Origin: Macrophomina tecta
Taxonomy: Eukaryota; Ascomycota; Dothideomycetes; Botryosphaeriales; Botryosphaeriaceae
Direction: 5' to 3'
Length of the DNA stretch: 64,000 bases
Assembly (NCBI GenBank): GCA_024180945.1
Contig: JAKSGN010000035.1
Coordinates: 2,294,001 to 2,358,000, forward strand
How positions within the stretch are numbered: position 1 is the stretch's first letter; every line of letters starts with the position of its first letter. Shown here one piece after another: positions 55,897 to 64,000 of this stretch. Below the pieces are notes generated by a model. That model was not told the DNA's origin. It was given only the letters and a program-made list of their open reading frames with translations, and did no database searches. A program made the translations under genes and the position numbers.

Positions 55897-57700
55897 ATGG
55901 GTCTCTTCGGCGCATTCCAGCGCTACCTCACCACCTTCGCCGTCCTCACGAGCCTTTCAGCCGCTGAAATTGCTCCAGGCGTCACGCTTCCGGGTTATGG
56001 CAGCTTTGTCGGTACCTCCGTTAGCCAGACCCTGACCAAGAAGCCTCTGCCGGCCACTGTTAATGCTTGGCTTGGCATCGACTACGCTTCTCAGCCTGTT
56101 GGAGAGAGCCGCTTTGCTCCTGTTGGCCCTCCTGCGGCCTTCTCTGGATGGAAGAATGCCTCCCAGTATGGATATTCATGCATCCAAGATCCCGAGGAGC
56201 TGCCTTATCCTCAGGATGAGGCCTGCTTGAGCATGAATGTCTTTCGTCCACAGAACGTCTCTTTGGACGAGAAGCTGCCGGTCCTTATTTGGATTCACGG
56301 AGTAAGTACAAGACAACGCTTCAAGTGGATGCATGACTGACACTCTCAGGGCGGATTCGTCAGTGGTTCAGCAAGGAGCTTTGATGGAGCGTCGTTTGTG
56401 GCCAATGCTAAAGAGCCTTTGGTCGTCGTGACCTTCAACTACAGGGTACGTTGCCCCGAGCCAGCGCTGGCTTACAGGAGCTCATGCCATCCAGGTCAAC
56501 TCTCTCGGCTTCCTCCCATCTCCCGTCATTGAGCGCCTTGGTCTCCTCAACCTCGGCCTTCTTGACCAGCAGCTGCTGTTTGAATTCGTGCAACAGTACA
56601 TCTCCGTCTTCGGCGGCGACCCCACCCGCGTCACTATTGGCGGTCGTTCCGCTGGTGCTCACTCGGTTGGAATCCACCTCTTCCACAACTACAACAAAAC
56701 CGAAGGCGCCTCGCCCCTCTTCTCCCAAGCCATCCTGCAGTCCGGCGGCGTCACTGCGCGCGCCTTCCCCAACGCCTCCTACCCGCTGTACCAAGCGCAG
56801 TTTTCAGAGTTCCTCGGCCTCATCGGCTGCAACGACGTGCGCAACAGCACCGACGCTGCCATCCTCGCCTGCCTGCGCGCCGCTCCCATCTCCTCCATCC
56901 AACTCGCCAGCACGCTCCTCTTCAACGAGTCCTCCTACGCCATCACCTGGCCGTTCCAACCCACTAAAGGCGGTCCGCTGCTCGAACAAGCCGGCTCGAC
57001 CTCCGGCATCAACGGACAATTCTACCACATCCCGGTCATTACGACCAACGTCCGCGACGAAGCCAAGTACTACACGACCGGCGACCTTGAAACGGACGCC
57101 CAATTTCTCGCCTTCATCAAAAACCTGATCCCCGGCCTGACCGACGCCGACCTCGCCGACCTGCAAACGCTCTACCCGGACCCGGCCGGCGACGTCAACG
57201 GCACCTACTCGCCCTACGCGCACAGCCCCAACAGCACGCAGTACGACCGCCTCTCCGCCGCCCTCACCGACTACATGTACGCCGCCGCCGGCCAGGAGAC
57301 GGCGATCCGCCTCTCCTCTGCCGGCGTGCCCGTGCACAAGCTGCACTTCGTCGTCAACAACACCTTCCCCGACTGGAAGGGCATCCCGCACACCGCCGAC
57401 ACCAAGTACACGTGGGCCGAGCCGGCAGGGCCGTACCCGCAGGGCGTCCAGTACTACGAGGTCGGGACGCTGCTGCACGCGTACTTCTCCGACTTCGTCG
57501 CGCTGGGCGACCCCAACGCGGGGAACAGGACGGGCGTGCCGAAGTGGCCGCGGTATGTGGACGGGTACGCGGAAGGCGTGCCTGGACTGCAGTTGCGCAT
57601 GGAGCCGTTCGGGAATACGAGGGTCGAGGGCGACGCGATCAGACGGGCGCAGCTGGAGTGGTGGAGGGATGAGAGCAGGGCGGGCAGGCTCGAGAAGTAG
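55897..57700 (+). CDS. Secreted type-B carboxylesterase/lipase
   Basis: Three exons, 55897-56301, 56350-56445 and 56495-57700, giving 568 residues; both introns are phase 0. The start at MGLFGAFQRYLTTFAVL gives a signal peptide. Family features in order: N-AWLGIDYA, EACLSMNVFRP with the conserved disulfide Cys, LIWIHGGGF as oxyanion hole (completed across the first junction), FNYRVNSLGF (completed across the second) and the nucleophile elbow GGRSAGAHS with Ser near residue 219. GIPHTADTKY holds the catalytic His. Ordinary length for fungal members. Expected to hydrolyse carboxylic esters or lipids outside the cell; many N-x-S/T sites. Confidence 0.9.
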
Positions 57701-58266
57701 CGCTCGCGGGTTTCTGTAGCTTGTTGAGCAGGATAGTTGCTGACGGAAAAAGCAACGTCGGAGTCGGCTCAATTGTCGGCTGGTGTAATAACTTCAAGCC
57801 TGGATGATCCTTTAGCCCTTGGCCTGTTCAACTCGAGGGCCGGACGACCAGCAAAAACTGAAGATAAAAAAAATATTATTGGCTTTTTGTACCTGCGAAT
57901 CGTGTCGCGTGAAGAAGTCACGCATCCCCCATTATCCACAAACTAAAACAAGTTTAGGTTGTCGGAAGTCTTCTCCGGCAGCCGAAAGCCTGTCCCAGTC
58001 CTGATTCTTGAGCTCCAGTATGTGAGCCTGATAACCCTCAAGCGCATGTCGAGGCGGCTTAGGTGCTGACGGACGGTGGACCGGTGCCTATCCGCTTCCT
58101 CACCAAAGCGGCTTGCTCTATCCAGTGTTCTTCTATCAGACGCAACATTCTCGTGAGAGTAGGGCTGTCCAGCTGGAACAGTAAGCTACATTGGTTTCGC
58201 AGCTTCGCGCCCATGCACCATTACGCACGCTCGCAAGCCGATCATCGATCACCAGGCACTCTATCC
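57701..58266. other. Convergent 3' region
   Basis: 566 bases between the convergent carboxylesterase and hydrolase-ankyrin-CorA genes; nothing recognised. Confidence 0.55.
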
Positions 58267-61200
58267 TCATCCTCTACCTCTCATCCTCGCCAGTAGGTCA
58301 CTCTGCCGTCTCTGCTGCTTCGTCATCAACTCCACCTCCTCCTCATCACTCGTGCCCTCACCCTCAGAGCTGCTATCGGAAAAGTCGTTCCACTCCTGCA
58401 CGGGATAAGTCCCTAACGGCTCGCCATCGACCTCGCGCCGCAAACGTGCGCTCATTTCACCGTCCGGCTTGAGCGGCAAGTCGTGCTTGGCGATAAAGTC
58501 GATCCACTCCTTGTACCACCGGCCACCGGTGTTGCGCACGCGACTACTCGGGATGTGGCGGCTGCTGCGCAGCGGCTTGAGTAATAGAAAGGCGGTGTTC
58601 TTGTTGGCGCTGTGCTTCAAGCGGATCCAGGCGATCTTGAACTTGTCGATGTTGAAGGCGAGCAGGACGAAGGGGATGGAGACGGCGAAGGAGATGCCGA
58701 ACAGGAGCGCCGACACCCAGCCGAGGGCGAAGTTGTTCTCGCCATCTGTCTTGGGGAAGATGGAGATGCCGAGCGCGAAGAAGGATGCCATGAATGACAG
58801 CGGCAGGAAGATAATCGTGACCACGGTGAAGACGAGAATGGTGCTGCCTTGTCGGGCAGCAGCCTCTGCGCCCTCCCGGGATGAGCGAGCTTCCCAGAGA
58901 TTTGCTTGCTTTTGCTTCAGGTCGAGCAGGTGCTCCAGCCCTTTCTCCACCTCTTTCGCATGCGACTCCATCAGTTCGAAGCTGCGTTCAGTTTCGTTGA
59001 GCAAATTTAGAACGTCGACGAACTTGTTTTCGTTGTCAGCGAGCGAAGCCACACTAGCGAAAGGAGCTCGCGTCTCAACGATGCTTTGAAGGGCGCTAAC
59101 GACTTTGGTCTGGTCTTTCAGGACTGATTTGATCATCTTGATTTCATCCAAAATATCCTTGATCTCTTTGAGCAGCTTAGACTCCTTCAGGATATCCAAA
59201 AGTTTTTTCAGAAGCATACTCCGGTTTTGAGAGTAAGCCCTATTCATTTCGTGCAAAGAATATAGCCACTTGGCCCTTCGGCGGAACCTTCTGAAGAGAC
59301 GGGTTTGTTCCTCTTCCTGAATTTGGGTTAGTCATTGGAAACGGGAGCGGATACGGCGAATACTCACCGCACGTCCAATGGCGCTCTCGAAAAATTGAAG
59401 GAAGTTCACGGATTCCACGTGCTGGTGGCGATCGAAGGCATTGCAGCAGACAGCCAAGATGCGAGAAACCAGGTCGGTACTTGTAGAAATGGACTTTCGA
59501 TTATCATCGCCGAGCACGCTTCCCTGAAGATCGTCCGTCTCTCTGGACGATTGCAGAAACTCGGCTCCCTCGCGCGAAGGGAAGCTGGTGATGATGGTAT
59601 CCGGCTCGCCATCATTTTTGCTCTTGATGAACCACAGCCACAGCTGGTCAACCATGAGAATGTTGTGATCTTTTTGATCAGGCCATTCCGTTCTGGCCCA
59701 GCGTGACACAACCTGCGTCTTGTCTCTATATGAAGTGTCTTTGAGCATGTAGTAATATGCTTGATCGAGTGTCCTGTCCTTGTCAGTTCATGTTTTTAGC
59801 ACCGCAATGACCCACCGGTTTCTAGGACATAGATTGAGGATCAGAACGTAATTTACCTTCGAATATGGAGAGCAAGGTGCTGGTCATCATTATGGGTTTG
59901 ATCATTTAGGTAGCCTTTCAGGGCCAGGACTTCAGGATCCTCATTTCTCAGAATGTACCCTATTGTGCTGCTGACAGTCCGGGAAGCCTTCAATCGCGGC
60001 CCTGAAAGTGGCAGGTTTGGAAGCGCGAACGGCTTGGGAGCGGAGGAGCAGGTTCGCTTGATGACCTCCGCAAGTCTTTTCTGGCGAGCTGAGCTTTCGT
60101 AGCTGATGTAGGGCATCTTTGAGCACAATCGTAAGTAGCTTCTTTCGAATGTGCCTATGGTTGAGTACTCACAAAGATGACCCAGTCATCCTTACTGATT
60201 TTCCGGGAAGCTCGCTGTAGGCCAGGTAGATTTGTGGCTTCAGGACTCATATAGCGCTAATTAACACCTGCTTGTCAGCAGCAGGTCCGCCAAAGCAGAT
60301 TTATTTGAAATTTCAGTTGACCGATTTCACCTACACCGTGATGAAACTTGCTTCGCCTATGAGGCTTTGGCCACGGCCAGACCGTTAATTCAAGCTTTGC
60401 GAAGAGGTCCTGGATTGTCAGCACGCACATGTGAAAATATAACTCGTTCTTACCTGAACCCATTCCATCTGCGAAGGTAGGTTAGCTCTGCTTGTGTTAT
60501 GGTGGGGTGATGACACACGTTGTTCATGGGAATATGGTACCATCGACAGAGAGTATTCGACGTGCCATGGTCGTGCGCAGCTTGGAAGAAGTCGCCGATC
60601 CTATCATCTGTGTAGATCAAGTCGTGCACAGTTTTGTATACAGGGAGATGCTTATCGGGCTTGTCAGAAGCGGTGGAGAAGATCTCTCGGATCACCATGC
60701 CAGTATTGTGGCATGCAGCCTGCGCTTGCTTGTTGGCTGGCCGTCCTCTCACCAGCTTCCGTCGTCCAGAAGGCCCTTCAACCAAAGGAGGTTTCCGGAG
60801 AAGATCCTTAATCTGAGGGAGGACGTTTCTGTCAAGGGCAAGACTTTGCGCGGACTTCCCGAGGTTATTCTTGATGCCAGATTGAGCACCCGCTCTGAGG
60901 AGGTTGTAGACCATGTCTGGGCTGCTATAGTGATGCGTACTAGTGATCGCAATGTGAAGTGCCGTATTGCCAGCCTCGTCTCGGAGATCCAAGTCAACCT
61001 TGTCACTATTCACCAGCTGTTGGACAAGCCTGGTATATCCGCGCTCAACCGCTACGTGTAGTACAGTTTGCTGCCTCCTGTTTTTGAAATCGAAGTTGAC
61101 CGAAGACTTGAGCAGTTCTTCCATAAGTGCATCATCGATGTCTTTCCCGCAAAGCAGCAATTGGTGTACAGCTAAGAACTCGGAGATCGCCTTTGAAATG

Positions 61201-63049
61201 TTTTTGAACCGGACATCTTCCGGACGGGCAAAACGCGCGATGCTGCCGATCGCATGATCAGAAAACCAGCGGCGGTCGAGATGATCGTAAAACTTGTTCG
61301 AGCTTAGGTCGGATGCCTTGGACTCGTTTGATTGGTTCCGTTCAAAATATCCGAAAGTCGCGATGTGGTGTTTCTCTGTGCCCTCAAAAAATCGGTTCCA
61401 TATCCGGTCAGGTATGTGTTCAGTCCCCTTGCGGGCGTCAAAGAGCTTCGTAGAAGCCTTATGGATGTCAAATGTGTCGATTGTCCAGCTGATTAAGTCG
61501 TCGAAGCCCTCGAAAGGGGCACCGAACATGGTGATCGCAGCGGTGGATTGGACCAAATCAAGCCTGGAAGCCTCTTCGACCGTATTGAGAAGTTGTCCGA
61601 AAAGCATCTCCTCAATCACGACGTTGCCGTAGCCGTGGCCGATGAAGACAATAGGATTTGGGCTCATGTGACCTCGTTCGTTGAGAAGACGACTGAGTAT
61701 ATTCGAGGCCGCCCACTTCAAATCAATAGGCGCATCGACATTATTCAGTCGCGAGCTGATATCGAGGCCAAACCCCATGATTCGAGCTGTAGGAAGAGAC
61801 TTTGGGAGCATGTCGGGATCTTCCAGCCAGCTCATTTTAGCTGCTTGCATTTGCTCGCTGTCTTTTTCTCGCGTATGCATCTGAGGGATTCCGTTGGCTT
61901 GGAATCTTGAAGATCTGCCTTCTATCAGTGCTTGTCATCGTGACAGTGGCTGCCTACGAAGACTATTGAGATGATGGACCATTGAGGACAAGGTTAAGGA
62001 AGTAAGAAAAGTGACTTCAAACCCCGAGAGGCAGCAAAGAGCCTGAAGACGCTGACTCGTAGGATATATCTCACTTCGCGCTCAATGGCTGCCTTGTGGT
62101 TCTGCAAAATATGAAAAACTGCAAAACGACATACCTCACTGGTGGTCTCTTCGTGTGAGCTTTTGCCACCTCTTCCGTCGGGACATTCAGCTGTAGTCCT
62201 CCCTCCTTTGACGAGCGCAGTTGAGAATCTCCAAGCCTTTTGTTCGTATTTTGCTTCCTTTCCCGGAACACCATCAGCTCCCAGTCTTCATCCCTTCTCC
62301 GATCACCGCACATGTAGACGGCGACGACATCGATCGGGCATCCGCTTGATCTGATTTGTGGATCATGAAAGTTGCGAAATACAATCTCTGGTATTAGATG
62401 GCTGAATTGAGCAGGCGGTGGGGAGTGCGTGCTGCGACGCATTAGCAAGTCTAAAAAATAAAACGAGCATTAATGCCTACTTTCGGGCTTTGCTGATGCG
62501 CCTCTCGCTGCCCCGCCTTCCGCCTCCAGTCGGAGTCCTCCCGACGCTCAACAAGCCTGGTGGTAACTGCAAGCGTATTTGGTCCCCATGTTTGTTAGCT
62601 TTTGGCGAAGGTGGATCCTCTAAGCTGTGTAGAGAAATCAAACTTTTGCTACGCTTGAGCTTGAGCGATGGGGGCAAGGCGGGATTTGCGGAAGCAATGG
62701 GGTCGGGCTCTTCGGTCAGGCAGATGGCTATGTCTGGCGCAACTGTTTGAGCAAGTGATGAAGGATTTCCGTTTGACCCAGCTTGAGGCGGGTCTTTGCC
62801 TGGGAAATGTTAGATGTGTCTCGCGAAAAGTCTTCACGAGCTCGCGTTTGCAAAAGTAGTTCGAAATCGACGTTCACGGCCATCTGAAGCATACATCCGG
62901 ATGCAAATGCGCGGTGAAATAGACGCAAGATTCGTCCCGGTGCATGCCTCAACTGCGCTGTGTGATTTTGGTGCGATACTTGGCGAAGTGGCCGAGTACT
63001 CGATGATTGCAAATTGAGACTTACCCGCCGCATTGCGCGCTGCATCCAT
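58267..63049 (-). CDS. Alpha/beta-hydrolase - ankyrin - CorA-like membrane protein
   Basis: Ten exons: 63049-63025, 62799-62481, 62431-62140, 61880-60519, 60468-60454, 60409-60335, 60256-60173, 60116-59857, 59773-59368 and 59316-58267; all phases join, giving about 1295 residues. Exons 1-3 and the 62139-61881 intron are less certain. Layout: disordered Ser/Pro-rich N-terminus; hydrolase-like domain from PIDVVAVY through SWLEDPDMLPKSLPTARIMGFG to PIVFIGHGYGNVVIE (about 180-330), where the elbow has Gly instead of Ser; two or more ankyrin repeats (about 470-560: TVLHVAVERGYTRLV, GNTALHIAI); then a CorA-like module with RWYHIPMNN/MEWVQ, MPYISYE, TLDQAYYYMLKDT, LMVDQLWLWFI, a coiled coil and two membrane helices (about 1104-1129 and 1142-1166). 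The Mg-channel GMN motif is absent. Likely a membrane-anchored signalling or immunity-like protein rather than a channel. Confidence 0.78.
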
Positions 63050-64000
63050 TCAGGCTTCAGGTCTAAAAAAGAAATTTGAAGGCAATAAGACTGAACAGAG
63101 AAGGGAGGAAATGCTCGAATACTTTTACCGCGAGAATGGCAAGGGTAGAGCTGACATGCATTTCGGCCCCAGAAAAGTAGTGCAGGTCACATGTGGTGCC
63201 CGGCTGTGCATTCTGCCGTGTCAGCGTCCACACCATCAGGTGTTGGAACCGAACCTCGATTGGCTGTGGTTTCAGCCGCGCGCAGCCTCGGCTGAACATT
63301 CGATGTAAGAGCGGGATGTAAATAATCCTTTGAGCAGCTTGAGGGCACGCAAGGAATCATTTTTCATTAGTGTAGAAGTGGTTTCTGTCCCAAGATCAGA
63401 CGACCGAATGACGAGATGAACGTGCGTCTTGCATGGCAGAGACTTCGAAGGGCTTTTATTTTTTATTTTTTTATTTTAGGGAAGCGGCAGTGGCTTCAGC
63501 CTTGCGGCTTCAGCTACCAACACGGCAGAACCCGACGATAGCATTATCTTTTCAATCACTAGCGCGGAGACTGTGTGCAGCCACGCCTGTCGCATTGGAA
63601 AGTTCGATATGCTACAGCTTTCGTAACTGGTGTCCCGCAGGTCTGCCAAAAGAAAGTTCCAATTCGCTTGGGTTGCAAGGACGCATGTTGGCTAATACGA
63701 GACAGATACTTGACCGGCAACAGCTCAGATACTTACCGTTCTCAGGTGGCTTGCAAGCAAAGTTAAGCGTGTAACGTCTATCAACACATTTTAACAATAG
63801 GTGAACATAGATCTTCTTTGCAGCATATTAGTACCTTATATGAGGCCGTTGCTACCAATAAGCGACTAAAAACGAGACGGGTATTCGAAGAGAAAGGGAA
63901 GCAAACATCAAACGCAACCAGCTGGATGCACAACAAGAATTACTGCCCAGGGCCACCACCTCACACGTCTCCGACATACTTTGCTCTCGTCTCCGGCCTC
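63050..64000. other. Window end, no supported gene
   Basis: Upstream region of the preceding gene plus 3' edge. A T/A-rich tract lies near 63450-63480. The frame starting ATG at 63927 stays open to the window edge over only about 24 codons, too short to judge. Confidence 0.5.

Noticed and set aside
1..64000. CRISPR arrays, operons, prophage
   Set aside because: Introns and gene families are fungal; no spaced repeats of array type were seen.

Overview
This is nuclear DNA of a filamentous ascomycete (Pezizomycotina; Dothideomycetes would fit but is not proven). Genes are monocistronic on both strands and broken by short introns of about 40-120 nt with GT..AG ends and CTRAC-like branch points. 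The proteins belong to families typical of this group: Zn2Cys6 regulator, fungal P450, aspergillopepsin, ChtBD1 and Ser/Thr-rich wall proteins, and an ankyrin-CorA-like protein. Exon joins below were worked out by hand from splice motifs, phase continuity and protein motifs, without transcripts. I see no rRNA, tRNA, CRISPR array or intact transposon.

Layout. 0-20 kb: C-terminus of an aquaglyceroporin, a Cys-rich single-pass membrane protein, a chitin-binding wall protein, a large secreted S41-type protease, a divergent pair (CaiB-type CoA-transferase and a carnitine dehydrogenase-like 3-hydroxyacyl dehydrogenase), a YWTD propeller protein, a small secreted protein, an aspergillopepsin-like protease and a secreted PAF-acetylhydrolase-like esterase. 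20-27.6 kb is gene-poor and holds a lipid-droplet-hydrolase-like gene that has lost its nucleophile serine.

27.6-43.5 kb is a run of tailoring-type genes without a visible backbone synthase: FAD monooxygenase, P450, DUF1772 anthrone-oxygenase-like protein, SnoaL-like protein, NmrA-like reductase, a small secreted protein, a DHA1 drug transporter and a Zn2Cys6 regulator. It resembles a small secondary-metabolite or aromatic-detoxification cluster, or the edge of a larger one.

44-48.5 kb: a secreted RNase T1-like protein with altered catalytic positions, a small Cys-rich secreted protein, then two decayed genes: a scytalone-dehydratase-like pseudogene and a frameshifted fragment of a DDX60-type helicase. 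48.7-57.7 kb: an MCT-type transporter, an unknown Ser/Pro-rich protein, a Pro/Ser/Thr-rich GPI-type wall protein and a secreted type-B carboxylesterase. 58.2-63.0 kb: a ten-exon gene for a roughly 1295-residue protein joining an alpha/beta-hydrolase domain (GHGYG elbow, no serine), ankyrin repeats and a CorA-like two-helix membrane module. This architecture, the backbone-less tailoring island and the relic zone are the most interesting parts of the window.
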